In this document: positions 8,107 to 15,708 of the stretch, piece by piece
How positions within the stretch are numbered: position 1 is the stretch's first letter
Layout: every line of letters starts with the position of its first letter
Assembly: GCA_023460715.1 (NCBI GenBank)
Contig: JAEWPH010000017.1
Coordinates: 1-33,744 of the forward strand
From: Pseudomonadota bacterium
Lineage (GTDB): Bacteria > Pseudomonadota > Gammaproteobacteria > Burkholderiales > Burkholderiaceae_C
Direction of reading: 5' to 3'
DNA: 33,744 nt
Program-made: the position numbers and the translations under genes
The notes under the pieces: generated by a model
Database searches by the model: none
Told to the model about the DNA's origin: nothing
The model's input: the letters and a program-made list of their open reading frames with translations, nothing else

Positions 8107-8769
8107 ATGAACAGAACACTGACCACGATATTCGGGCTGACTGTCGCTTGTGCGACCGGTTTCGCGGGGGCCCAGGAAGTCAAGGGCGACGCACAGGCCG
8201 GTGAGAAAAAGGTCTCGATGTGCATCGGCTGCCACGGCATCCCGGGCTACCAGGCGAGCTTTCCCGAGGTGCACAAGGTGCCCATGATCTCGGGCCAGGG
8301 CGGCAAGTACATCGCCGCCGCGCTGGACGCCTACAAGAAGGGCGACCGCAAGCACCCCACCATGCGCGGCATCGCCGACTCGCTGTCCGAGCAGGACATC
8401 GCCGATGTCTCCGCCTATTACGAAGCCCACGGCAAGAAGGCCGGCGAGCCGCCCGCTCAGCCGTCGCGCCAGCCCAGCGCACAGGTCCAGGCGCTGCTGC
8501 AGAAGGGCGCCTGCGTGTCCTGCCACGGCGCCAACTTCGCCAAGCCCATCGACCCGTCGTACCCCAAGATCGCCGGCCAGCATGCGGACTACCTGTATGT
8601 GGCGCTCAAGTCGTACAAGACCGAGAAGAACCAGAACGTGGGCCGCTCCAACGCGGTCATGGCCGGCATCGCCAAGCAGTTCACCAATGCCGAGCTGAAG
8701 GCGCTGGCGGGATATATCGGCTCGCTGGACGGCGACCTGCAGGTGGTGCCGCAGCCGCGCTTCCGCTGA
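8107..8769 (+). CDS. Cytochrome c4, dihaem periplasmic electron carrier
   Basis: A 220-residue exported dihaem cytochrome c. A signal peptide (MNRTLTTIFGLTVACATGFAGAQ) is followed by two similar class I domains with haem sites C39-I-G-C42-H43 and C136-V-S-C139-H140. Each domain carries a downstream methionine suited as axial ligand (in HPTMRGIADSL and NAVMAGIAKQF). This fits cytochrome c4, which carries electrons from the bc1 complex to terminal oxidases. The ribosome-binding site is weak. A TATAAT hexamer at 8057-8062 is a possible -10; the best -35 candidate, TTGATA at 8029-8034, is 22 bases away, so this promoter is only tentative. A strong terminator follows the gene. Confidence 0.92.
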   Translation: MNRTLTTIFGLTVACATGFAGAQEVKGDAQAGEKKVSMCIGCHGIPGYQASFPEVHKVPMISGQGGKYIAAALDAYKKGDRKHPTMRGIADSLSEQDIADVSAYYEAHGKKAGEPPAQPSRQPSAQVQALLQKGACVSCHGANFAKPIDPSYPKIAGQHADYLYVALKSYKTEKNQNVGRSNAVMAGIAKQFTNAELKALAGYIGSLDGDLQVVPQPRFR

Positions 8770-8801
8770 CGCCGCCGCGGCGGCTACGCTGCACAAAAAA
8801 C

Positions 8802-8824
8802 AGGGCCCTTCGCGGGCCCTTTTT
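8802..8824 (+). terminator. Bidirectional intrinsic terminator
   Basis: The stem is AGGGCCC (8802-8808) with GGGCCCT (8814-8820), loop TTCGC, followed by a T-run. On the minus strand a run of six T (8800-8795) follows the stem. It therefore suits both cytochrome c4 (plus) and the convergent GGDEF-EAL gene (minus), whose stop is at 8894. Confidence 0.9.
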
Positions 8825-8893
8825 CATGGGAGCAGCGGTATCGGGTAAGCACCTGTGCCGTCTGCCTCTGGCGTCGCCGGCACCGCGCAAGCC

Positions 8894-11425
8894 TCAGGCT
8901 TCGGGCGGGATCTGGCGGTCCGATACGTCCAGCAGTTCGAGCGGCACCGGGCGGCCGAAGCAGTAGCCCTGGGCGGCGGCGCAGCCCATGGCGCGCAGCC
9001 GGCGCGCCTGGGCTTCCGTCTCCACGCCCTCGGCCACCACCTGCACGCCGAAGCCTTCGGCCATGCTGAGCACGGCGGCCACGATGGCTGCGTCCTGGGG
9101 CGAGTCGAGCAGCTTGCGCACGAAGCTCTGGTCCACCTTCAGGCAGTCGAAAGGCAGCCGGCTCATATACGCCAGAGAGGCGTAGCCGGTGCCGAAGTCG
9201 TCGATGGCCACCTTGACGCCGAGCGCCCGGATGGCCGCCAGGCGCGATTGCGTCAGGGCGTCGTCTTCGATCAGCACCGATTCGGTCAGCTCCAGCGTCA
9301 GCTGCTGCGCGGGCAGCCCGCAGGCCTGGAGCAATTGCCGCAGGCGCAGCGGAAAGTCGGACTGGATCAGCTGGCGGGCCGAGACGTTGACGTGCAGCTC
9401 GAAGTCCGCGGGCAGCTGGGGCAGCCGCTGCGCGATGGCCTGCGTGGCATGGCGCAGCACCCAGTCGCCCAGCGCCAGGATGAGGTCGGACTCTTCTGCT
9501 ACGGGAATGAACACCCCGGGCGGCACCATGCCGCGGGCCGGGCTGTTCCAGCGCAGCAGGGCCTCGGCGCCGGTCACGCGGCCGGTGGCCAGGTGGATGA
9601 CGGGCTGGTAGTGCACCAGGAACTGGTGCTTCTCCAGCGCCTGCCGTAGCTCAGAGGCCAGGCGCGCCCGCTCCACCGACTGCGCCACCATGCCGGCTTC
9701 GAACACCACGCACTGGTTGCGTCCCCGGCGCTTGGCGTCGCCCAGTGCGATGCTGGCGTTGCGCAGCCAGTCGGTCAGCTCGTCGCCGCGCATCTCGCCG
9801 CTGACCACGCCGACCGAGGCATTGAGCAGCACCTCGTCGGCGCCGGCGGTGAAGGGCGTGGCGAACAGGCCCAGCACCGCCCGGCCGATGGCCTCGTCGG
9901 ACACGCCTTCCATGTCCAGGTGCAGCAGCGCGAACTCGTCGCTGCCCAGCCGGGCGATCAGCACCGGCTGGGGCATGCGTTCGCGCATGCGCTCGGCAAT
10001 GGCCTGCAGCAACCGGTCACCGGTGCCGAACCCTACGCTGTCGTTGACGGCGCGGAAGGCGTCCAGCCCGACCAGGCTGAGCGCGGCGCGGCGCGGCTCT
10101 GTCCAGGCCGCGCGCTCCAGCAGCCCGCGCCGGGTGAGCAGCTGCGTGAGCTGGTCGGTGAGCAACTGCTCCTGCAGTTGCCGGAACGAGTGCTGCAGCC
10201 GCTCGGCCATCTGGTTGAACGCCTGGATCAGCACCGAGGGCTCGCGCAACGCGCTGCGCAGCGGCAGGCCCGACTCCCATTCGCCGCGCGCCAGCCGGTT
10301 GGCGGCGTCGGTGGTGAGCTGGATGGCGCGCACCACGCGCTGCAGCACCCACAGCCCGAGCAGCAGGCCCAACAAGGCGATGCCGACGGAGGCGAAGGTG
10401 GAACGGCGCATCGACTGCCGCGTCTCGCCCAGCAGGTCCGATTCGGGCAGCAGCACCACGATGCGCCAGTCCAGGCCACGCGGGTCGCCGAAGTGCGAGA
10501 CACGGCCGTAGTAGACGGCGCCCTCCAGTGCCAGGCGGAAATCGTTCGCCTCGTCTCCGCCGGCCTCGCCCAGGTGCTGTGCGGCGGCGCGGACCTGCGG
10601 GCTGGGGCTGTCCGACGCCATCAGCCGTTCGTACTCGGCCTGCGGGCCGCGGCGGGCGCCCAGCACGGAGCCCGGCTCGGAATGGGCCACCAGCCGCCCC
10701 GCACCGTCCACCACGAAGATGTGGCCATGGCCGCGTAGCGGCTCCTGGCGCAGGAAGCGGTTGAGGCTGTCGAGCCGGACCTCGGCCTGCGCCACGCCGA
10801 TGAACACACCCTGCACGAACACGGGCGTGGTGGCCGACACGATCACGTCGCCGCGCTCTCCCACCGTGGTGTAGATGGGCGACCAGACGGATTCGCCGCG
10901 GTGCTGGGCGTGCACGTACCAGGGCCGGGCGCGCGGGTCGTAGCCGGGCACGGTGAGCGCGTCCTGCGTGGGCGTGGCGTCCTGGTAGATGCGGGTGACG
11001 TCCTGCGTATGGCGATCCTTGAGGATGAGACGAAAACGGCCTTCATCGCGCCGGATGGCCGCATAGTCGCCGTCGCGGTCGCCGAAGCCCAGCAGCCCGA
11101 TCTGCGCGCGGTCGCCGTACAGGTCGGTGAAGATGCCGCGCAGGTGCTCCTGCACGGCCTGCAGGTCGCCCGGCTGGTAGAGGCCGTGCCGCGCGATGGA
11201 GTCGGCCAGCGTGCGCTGGATCTGGAAGGGTGGCTCCAGGAACACCGCCAGCCGGTTGCGCGAGGTGGTGGTGATGGCGTCGATGAGGCGTGCGCTCTCC
11301 TGGTCGATCAACTGGTCGATCTGCCGGTGCTGCGCCAGCGTGAGCAGCGCCACCGTGGCCGCTAACACCAGCGCCACGGGCACGCCGATGGCGATGCGCA
11401 GGGGAATCTGCAGGCGGTGGCGCAT
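8894..11425 (-). CDS. Membrane sensor with HAMP, degenerate GGDEF and intact EAL (cyclic-di-GMP)
   Basis: An 843-residue signalling protein. Order: a membrane helix (residues 10-30), a periplasmic sensor of dCache type with the DPRARPWY motif and IYTTVGERGDVIVSATTPVF, a second helix near residue 340 (VGIALLGLLLGLWVLQRVV), HAMP, GGDEF, EAL. The GGDEF signature reads GSDEF (residues 494-498), so cyclase activity is doubtful. The EAL domain keeps EALLRW, NVSARQ, ELTES, IDDFGTGY, KVDQSFV and EGVET, the residues known to be needed for metal and c-di-GMP hydrolysis. The likely net activity is a ligand-controlled phosphodiesterase, perhaps with GTP binding at GGDEF. An open frame continues upstream to 11977, but that part overlaps the DUF1841 gene and lacks a matching domain, so I start at the ATG at 11425 just before the first helix. 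No strong ribosome-binding site is visible. Confidence 0.9.
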   Translation of the reverse strand: MRHRLQIPLRIAIGVPVALVLAATVALLTLAQHRQIDQLIDQESARLIDAITTTSRNRLAVFLEPPFQIQRTLADSIARHGLYQPGDLQAVQEHLRGIFTDLYGDRAQIGLLGFGDRDGDYAAIRRDEGRFRLILKDRHTQDVTRIYQDATPTQDALTVPGYDPRARPWYVHAQHRGESVWSPIYTTVGERGDVIVSATTPVFVQGVFIGVAQAEVRLDSLNRFLRQEPLRGHGHIFVVDGAGRLVAHSEPGSVLGARRGPQAEYERLMASDSPSPQVRAAAQHLGEAGGDEANDFRLALEGAVYYGRVSHFGDPRGLDWRIVVLLPESDLLGETRQSMRRSTFASVGIALLGLLLGLWVLQRVVRAIQLTTDAANRLARGEWESGLPLRSALREPSVLIQAFNQMAERLQHSFRQLQEQLLTDQLTQLLTRRGLLERAAWTEPRRAALSLVGLDAFRAVNDSVGFGTGDRLLQAIAERMRERMPQPVLIARLGSDEFALLHLDMEGVSDEAIGRAVLGLFATPFTAGADEVLLNASVGVVSGEMRGDELTDWLRNASIALGDAKRRGRNQCVVFEAGMVAQSVERARLASELRQALEKHQFLVHYQPVIHLATGRVTGAEALLRWNSPARGMVPPGVFIPVAEESDLILALGDWVLRHATQAIAQRLPQLPADFELHVNVSARQLIQSDFPLRLRQLLQACGLPAQQLTLELTESVLIEDDALTQSRLAAIRALGVKVAIDDFGTGYASLAYMSRLPFDCLKVDQSFVRKLLDSPQDAAIVAAVLSMAEGFGVQVVAEGVETEAQARRLRAMGCAAAQGYCFGRPVPLELLDVSDRQIPPEA

Positions 11426-11526
11426 CAAGGCGCAGGCGCCGGCGCCGGCGCAGCGGCCAGGCACCAGGAAAGGCGGGCGGGCGGCAGGACCACGGCAGGC
11501 CAGGTGGTGAGGGGGAGGGCGCCGGG

Positions 11527-11964
11527 TCAGTCGCGCGTGGCGCGGCGCTGCACGCAGGCGATGTAGGCGTCGCCGTCGGGCGGGCGCCCGGCGCGCTGGC
11601 TTTCCCAGAGCATCTGGCCCAGGCATTCCATGGCGGCGTGGTGGGCGTCCTTGAGCGAATCCAGGCGCGCGGCCAGCAGCTCGACCGCCTGGCGGATGCC
11701 GCGCGGCTGGTCGATGCTGCACTGCTCGCTGATTGACAGGTGCATCGACAGGTGCAGGAAGGGGTTGGTCTGGCCGGGCGGATCGTCGTAGTTGCGGGCC
11801 AGGGCGGCGTCGACGTCCGACAGGTCGGCGTGGTATTCGGGGTGTTCGTCGATCCAGAGGCTTGCCAGGGTTTCGATGGCCTCCATCGGCTGGCCGGCGC
11901 GGGACTTGGCATAGACGGCGCAGAAGAAGCGCCGTACGTCGGCTTGGGACGGATTGAACATCAC
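11527..11964 (-). CDS. DUF1841 family protein
   Basis: A 145-residue soluble protein matching my memory of DUF1841: an N-terminal FNPSQADVRRFFCAVYAKSR, then DEHPEYHADL and the family stretch NPFLHLSMHLSISEQCSIDQPRGIR, and a Cys-containing helix near the C-terminus (AMECLGQMLWESQRAGRPPDGDAYIACV). No function is known for the family. It lies about 100 bases upstream of the GGDEF-EAL gene on the same strand, so it may share a transcript. A second ATG immediately follows the first (MMFN), and either may be used. Confidence 0.85.
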   Translation of the reverse strand: MMFNPSQADVRRFFCAVYAKSRAGQPMEAIETLASLWIDEHPEYHADLSDVDAALARNYDDPPGQTNPFLHLSMHLSISEQCSIDQPRGIRQAVELLAARLDSLKDAHHAAMECLGQMLWESQRAGRPPDGDAYIACVQRRATRD

Positions 11965-12286
11965 GGCAGATTAGCACGCCGGGCCTGCGCTTTTAGCGCG
12001 CCCGCCCCTGGGGAGCCGGCGCTGCTGCCCTCTGGCCGGGCACCGTGTTGTTAAAAAACCATAGCAGCTGGCGCTTGACTGTAAAGGGATTCAGGCATTA
12101 ATCCCTTGATAAAGCTTATGTATCAAGCGCAAGGTGCTATGGTTTTTGAAGAATGTCCCTGCCCGCTTGGTGCGGGAGGCTCCGCGGGCCGCGGTCTGCG
12201 ATGCGGCTGTGTCCTACGCGCCTTGGCGTTTCGGCTCCTTACAGTCGGGCACCTTGTTTTTGAGCCTCCCGACGAAAGGATCCCCC
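11965..12286. other. Intergenic region with a compound inverted repeat
   Basis: This gap between the divergent DUF1841 gene and the small membrane gene holds the repeat at 12053-12149 and otherwise no gene I can support. A frame opening at 12134 in phase with the small membrane gene is only its upstream extension; it starts inside the repeat and shows no protein-like composition. Confidence 0.6.
12053..12149. repeat. Dispersed intergenic repeat, copy 2, head-to-head compound form
   Basis: The left arm (12053-12080, AAAAAACCATAGCAGC then TGGCGCTTGACT) is imperfectly inverted in the right arm (12121-12149, ATCAAGCGCAAGG then TGCTATGGTTTTTGA). Between them lies a smaller hairpin, AAGGGATT (12084-12091) with AATCCCTT (12100-12107). 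The ATAGC and GCGCTT blocks are those of the other copies in the window, so it looks like two copies facing each other. Confidence 0.7.
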
Positions 12287-12508
12287 ATGACCGCACTGCG
12301 CATCATCGGAGCCGCGCTGCTGATCCTCGGCCTGGCCGGCTTCCTGACCGGCGGCTTCAGCTTCACCAAGGAAACCACGCACGCCCAGCTCGGGCCGCTG
12401 CAGCTGTCGGTGCAAGAGAAAGAGTCCGTCAACGTGCCCCAGTGGCTGAGCATCGGCGCCATGGTGGCCGGCGCCGTGGTGCTGGTGCTGGGGTTTCGCA
12501 AGCGCTGA
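12287..12508 (+). CDS. Small two-helix membrane protein, unknown function
   Basis: A 73-residue protein. The first hydrophobic stretch is LRIIGAALLILGLAGFLTGGF, then a polar middle (SFTKETTHAQLGPLQLSVQEKESVNV), then WLSIGAMVAGAVVLVLGFRKR. This gives two membrane helices with a short exposed loop of about 25 residues. The ATG at 12287 follows GAAAGGA. It resembles small DUF3185-like proteins in size and shape, but I cannot confirm a family. Confidence 0.75.
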   Translation: MTALRIIGAALLILGLAGFLTGGFSFTKETTHAQLGPLQLSVQEKESVNVPQWLSIGAMVAGAVVLVLGFRKR

Positions 12509-12661
12509 GCCCGCCGGTCCTGCCGCGGTGGGAAGAGGGCTGGGGTACCCGCCCCGTAGAATCGCCGCCGTGCCGGCACTGCCCCGCCAGCACCCGGCTG
12601 GCCGGCACGCTGCGCCTGCCCCGGGGCGGTGCTTTCTTTCCCCGTTCCGTGGTGGCCGATC

Positions 12662-13114
12662 ATGTCCTTTCCTGCCGTCTTCCGCCTCGCCTGCGCCGGC
12701 GTTCTCGCCCTCGCGGGCACGCTGCCCGCGTTCGCAGACAGCTTCGTTTCCAGTGCCTCGAGCGCTGGCTCGGCCTCCAGCGGCAGCGTGTCCGATTCGC
12801 TGAAGGGCTCCAGCAACAGCTCGCATGACGCCGTCGCCGATGCCGACTACCGCATCACCGACGTGGCGGCCGCGCCCGACCGCCCGGGCTTCGTGCGCGT
12901 CGCCTTGCAGCCGCCGGCCGGCGACGCGGTGCTGCTGGAGCTGCCCGAGGCCGTCTTCGCTCCGCAGCAATTGGCCGTGGGCGACACCGTGCGGGCCGAG
13001 CGCCGCGTATACGGCGTGCAGTTCGCGCGCGGCGATACGGGCGAGGCCTTCTTCCTGGTGCTGGCCGACGACTGGCATGGCGGGTTGGCGCCGCGCCCCG
13101 TCGGCCGCTCATGA
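12662..13114 (+). CDS. Exported serine-rich protein, unknown function
   Basis: A 150-residue protein with a clear signal peptide (MSFPAVFRLACAGVLALAGTLPAFA, cleavage before DS). A low-complexity Ser/Ala/Gly stretch (SSASSAGSASSGSVSDSLKGSSNSS) follows, then a small beta-rich domain (DYRITDVAAAPDRPGFVRVALQ to GEAFFLVLADDWHGGLAPRP). Its last four bases overlap the start of the DUF2145 gene (ATGA), so the two are probably translationally coupled. I do not recognise the family. The frame opens earlier, at 12629, but the ATG at 12662 gives a normal signal peptide. Confidence 0.75.
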   Translation: MSFPAVFRLACAGVLALAGTLPAFADSFVSSASSAGSASSGSVSDSLKGSSNSSHDAVADADYRITDVAAAPDRPGFVRVALQPPAGDAVLLELPEAVFAPQQLAVGDTVRAERRVYGVQFARGDTGEAFFLVLADDWHGGLAPRPVGRS

Positions 13115-14022
13115 GCATCTGGCGGCGCGCCGCCGCCGTGCTGCTGGGGTGTGCGGCCTGCGCCATCGCCGCTGCAGCGCAGGCGGGAGGTTGGCCCGAT
13201 GTCTGCCGCACCACCACGCCCCTGAGCGCGGCCGACCAGGACCGGCTGCTGCGCCTGTCCGCCGTCCTGCGCCAGACCCTGGAGGACAGCGGCGCGCCGG
13301 CGGTGCTCATCAGCCGGGCGGGGCTGGATCTCTCGCGCTTCGGCATCCGTTACTCCCATGCCGCCATCGCCTGGCGCAACGAGCGCGGCGAGTGGAGCGC
13401 CCGCCAGCTGTACTACGACTGCGCGGCCGGCCAGCCCCGCTTGTATGACCAGGGCCTGGCCGGCTTCGTGATGGGCATGGACGCGCCGCAGCGCAGCTAC
13501 CTGTCGGTCGTGCCGCTGCCGGGGCCTGCGGGCGAGACCGTGCGCGGCGCGCTGCTCGACGCCCCGCGCGCCATGCGCCTGCTGGCCGCGCGCTACAGCG
13601 CCAACGCCTATGCCTACGGGCTGGACTACCAGAACTGCAACCAATGGGTGGTGGAGCTGCTGGCCACCGCGTGGGGCGCTCTGCCCGACGGCCCCGACCT
13701 GCGCGCCCGTGCCCAGGGCTGGCTGCGCGGCGCCGGCTATGCGCCCGAGCCGGTGCATGTGGATTCGCATGCGCTCATGTTCGCCGCCGGCTTCGTGCCG
13801 CTGCTGCATCTGCGCGACCACCCCGAGGACGACCGCTATGCCCTGCGGCTGCACATGAGCCTGCCCGCCACGGTAGAGGCCTTCGTGCGCCAGCGCCTGC
13901 CGCAGGCCGAGCGCACCGAACTGTGCCTGGCGCACGATGGCGTGGTGGCGCACGCGGGCTGGACGCCGCTGGGCGATGGCTGCCGCCCGGGCGAGGGCGA
14001 CCGGCTGCTGCCGCTGCCCTGA
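13111..14022 (+). CDS. DUF2145 exported protein, possible permuted papain-like fold
   Basis: A 303-residue exported protein (signal MSIWRRAAAVLLGCAACAIAAAAQA). Segments match my memory of DUF2145: APAVLISRAGLDLSRFGIRYSHAAIAW, LYYDCAAGQPRLYDQGLAGF and YGLDYQNCNQWVVELL. The order of an invariant-looking His (H83 in RYSHAAIAW) before a Cys (C176 in QNCNQW) recalls circularly permuted NlpC/P60-type enzymes such as YiiX. That would suggest a peptidase, amidase or acyltransferase acting outside the cytoplasm, but it is inference. It starts inside the last codons of the preceding exported gene and ends 25 bases from the convergent pcaR stop. Confidence 0.8.
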   Translation: MSIWRRAAAVLLGCAACAIAAAAQAGGWPDVCRTTTPLSAADQDRLLRLSAVLRQTLEDSGAPAVLISRAGLDLSRFGIRYSHAAIAWRNERGEWSARQLYYDCAAGQPRLYDQGLAGFVMGMDAPQRSYLSVVPLPGPAGETVRGALLDAPRAMRLLAARYSANAYAYGLDYQNCNQWVVELLATAWGALPDGPDLRARAQGWLRGAGYAPEPVHVDSHALMFAAGFVPLLHLRDHPEDDRYALRLHMSLPATVEAFVRQRLPQAERTELCLAHDGVVAHAGWTPLGDGCRPGEGDRLLPLP

Positions 14023-14047
14023 GCGGCCGACCGCGCGCCTCGGTGCC

Positions 14048-14851
14048 TCAGCGCCGCCGCGTGCCCAGCGTGCGCGAGATGGCCTGCGAGGCCTGCAGCA
14101 GCGCGGGCAGCAGGCGTTCCTGCATCACCTCCGCGCTGGTGCGGTTGGCCTGGCCGCTGATGTTGAGCGCCGCCACCGTGTGGCCCGCGCGGTTCTTGAG
14201 CGGCGCGGCGATGGAGATCAGGCCTTCCTCCAGCTCCTGGTTCACCAGGCACCAGCCCTGCTGGCGCGCCTGCGCGATGCGGGCGAGCAGGGCCTCGTCG
14301 TCCAGCACGGTGTGCTGCGTGTGGGCCACCCGGGGGACGGTCTGCAGGCGCTGGCGCAGTTCGTCCTCGGGCAGGGCGGCCAGCAGCGTGCGGCCCAGCG
14401 ACGTCCAGAACGCGGGCAGGCGCGAACCCACGCCCAGATTGGTGCTCATGATCTTGTGCGTGTGCACGCGCAGCACGTAGACGATGTCCAGCCCGTCGAG
14501 CACGGCGGCCGAGCAGGACTCGTGCACCTGGTCCACCAGCGCTTCCATCACCGGCTCGGCCAGGTCCCAGATGGGCATGGAAGAGAGGTAGGCAAAACCC
14601 AGATCGAGGATGCGCGGCGTCAGGCAGAACAGCCGGCCGTCGCTCTCCACATAGCCCAGCGTCTGCAGCGTGAGCAGGATGCGCCGCGCGCCTGCGCGGG
14701 TCAGGCCCGTGGCGGCCGCCACCTCGCTCAGCGTCTGCTGCGGCGCCTGGGCGTTGAACGAGCGGATGACCTCCAGCCCCCGCGCGAACGACTGCACATA
14801 GCTGTCGCCGGGCCTAGGGTTATCACTAGTCTCCAGGGGGGTGTCACTCAT
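14048..14851 (-). CDS. pcaR: IclR-family regulator of the beta-ketoadipate genes (PcaR/PcaU type)
   Basis: A 267-residue IclR-type transcription factor. The N-terminal winged helix-turn-helix covers about residues 25-90 (QTLSEVAAATGLTRAGARRILLTL), followed by an IclR effector domain with DGLDIVYVLRVHTHKIMSTNLGVGSRLPAFWTSLGR and the C-terminal GWCLVNQELEEGLISIAAPL and ALNISG strands. These segments are characteristic of the PcaR/PobR/PcaU/CatR branch, which senses protocatechuate, beta-ketoadipate or muconate. It is divergent from pcaI, and an operator of the PcaU type lies in the gap over its own promoter. The ATG at 14851 follows AGGAC. The symbol is given from context; the inducer is not known. 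Confidence 0.87.
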   Translation of the reverse strand: MSDTPLETSDNPRPGDSYVQSFARGLEVIRSFNAQAPQQTLSEVAAATGLTRAGARRILLTLQTLGYVESDGRLFCLTPRILDLGFAYLSSMPIWDLAEPVMEALVDQVHESCSAAVLDGLDIVYVLRVHTHKIMSTNLGVGSRLPAFWTSLGRTLLAALPEDELRQRLQTVPRVAHTQHTVLDDEALLARIAQARQQGWCLVNQELEEGLISIAAPLKNRAGHTVAALNISGQANRTSAEVMQERLLPALLQASQAISRTLGTRRR

Positions 14852-14871
14852 GGGCTTTCGTCCTAAAATTC

Positions 14872-14900
14872 ATTATACGAACAAATGTTCGATATGCGAA
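14872..14900 (-). promoter_or_regulatory. Probable promoter of the IclR regulator gene
   Basis: Read on the minus strand: -35 TTCGCA (14900-14895, 4 of 6 consensus bases), a 17-base spacer, then a perfect TATAAT (14877-14872). It overlaps the operator, which fits autorepression. Confidence 0.7.
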
Positions 14901-14902
14901 CA
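14874..14902 (+). promoter_or_regulatory. Three-repeat operator of PcaU/PobR type
   Basis: Three 10-base units share a CGAACA core: TATACGAACA (14874-14883), its partial inverse TGTTCGATAT (14886-14895) and a direct copy TATGCGAACA (14893-14902, 9 of 10 identical to the first). CGAACA-AA-TGTTCG is a perfect palindrome. A palindrome plus one direct repeat is the layout described for PcaU and PobR binding sites in Acinetobacter. Its place between pcaR and pcaI supports control of both. Confidence 0.75.
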
Positions 14903-14960
14903 ATCGGCCGGTGCGAATCGAGCGGATTGTCCCCTCGGTCTCTCTCCCCTTCCCAAAGAC

Positions 14961-15662
14961 ATGATCAACAAGATTGCGGAATCGGTCGCCCAGGCGCTAG
15001 CAGGGGTACAGGACGGCGCCACGGTGCTGATCGGCGGCTTCGGCACGGCCGGCATTCCGGGCGAGCTCATCGACGGCCTGATCGCCCACGGTGCGCGCGA
15101 CCTGACGGTGGTGAACAACAACGCCGGCAACGGCGACACGGGCCTGGCTGCGCTGCTCAAGGCCGGCCTGGTGCGCAAGATCATCTGCAGCTTTCCGCGC
15201 CAGGTGGACAGCTGGGTGTTCGACGAGCTGTACCGCAGCGGCAGGCTGGAGCTGGAACTGGTGCCCCAGGGCAACCTGGCCGAGCGCATGCGTGCTGCGG
15301 GCGCCGGCATCGGCGCCTTCTTCTGCCCCACGGCCTACGGCACCGACCTCGCCAAGGGCAAGGAAACGCGGGAGATCGACGGCAAGCACTACGTGCTGGA
15401 GTACCCCATCCACGGCGATGTGGCCCTCATCAAGGCCGAGAAGGGCGATCGCTGGGGCAACCTCACGTACCGCAAGTCGGCGCGCAACTTCGGCCCGGTG
15501 ATGGCGACCGCTGCCAAGCGCGCCATCGCCACGGTGCACGAGATCGTCGAGCTGGGCGGGCTGGACCCCGAGGCCATCGTCACCCCCGGCATCTACGTGA
15601 GCCAGATCGTGCGCATCGAGCGCACCGCCACCCAGGCGGCGGGTTTCAAGAAATCGGCATGA
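14961..15662 (+). CDS. pcaI: 3-oxoadipate CoA-transferase subunit A
   Basis: A 233-residue alpha subunit of a family I CoA-transferase. The signature DGATVLIGGFGTAGIP near residues 19-34 binds CoA. Other typical parts are VVNNNAGNGDTGLAALLKAGLVRKIICSFPR and YRKSARNFGPVMATAAK. With PcaJ it moves CoA from succinyl-CoA to 3-oxoadipate. A thiolase and an enol-lactonase follow, which favours 3-oxoadipate over acetoacetate as substrate. The frame opens further upstream (14841), but that part covers the operator and lacks homology; the ATG at 14961 gives the usual family N-terminus MINKIAESVAQAL. The stop overlaps a possible pcaJ ATG. Confidence 0.92.
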   Translation: MINKIAESVAQALAGVQDGATVLIGGFGTAGIPGELIDGLIAHGARDLTVVNNNAGNGDTGLAALLKAGLVRKIICSFPRQVDSWVFDELYRSGRLELELVPQGNLAERMRAAGAGIGAFFCPTAYGTDLAKGKETREIDGKHYVLEYPIHGDVALIKAEKGDRWGNLTYRKSARNFGPVMATAAKRAIATVHEIVELGGLDPEAIVTPGIYVSQIVRIERTATQAAGFKKSA

Positions 15663-15708
15663 AATCGGCCTCCAGCGCAGAAGGAATAAGCGTGAGCAGC
15701 TATCAAAG
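15659..15708 (+). repeat. Dispersed intergenic repeat, copy 3 (carries the pcaJ ribosome-binding site)
   Basis: ATGAAATCGGCCTCCAGCGC, then AGAAGGAATAA, then GCGTGAGCAGCTATCAAAG. It matches copy 1 on the plus strand (AAATCGGCCTCTAGCGC), except that the loop between the GCGC arms is inverted. AAGGA in the loop is the best ribosome-binding site for pcaJ. Confidence 0.7.

Noticed and set aside
11426..11977. N-terminal extension of the GGDEF-EAL protein to 1027 residues
   Set aside because: It overlaps the DUF1841 gene in another frame and has Arg/Pro-rich shadow composition. The real protein begins at the membrane helix after 11425.
14885..15658. N-terminal extension of PcaJ to 486 residues
   Set aside because: The extra part overlaps pcaI in another frame and has no CoA-transferase sequence; it is not a fused pcaIJ.
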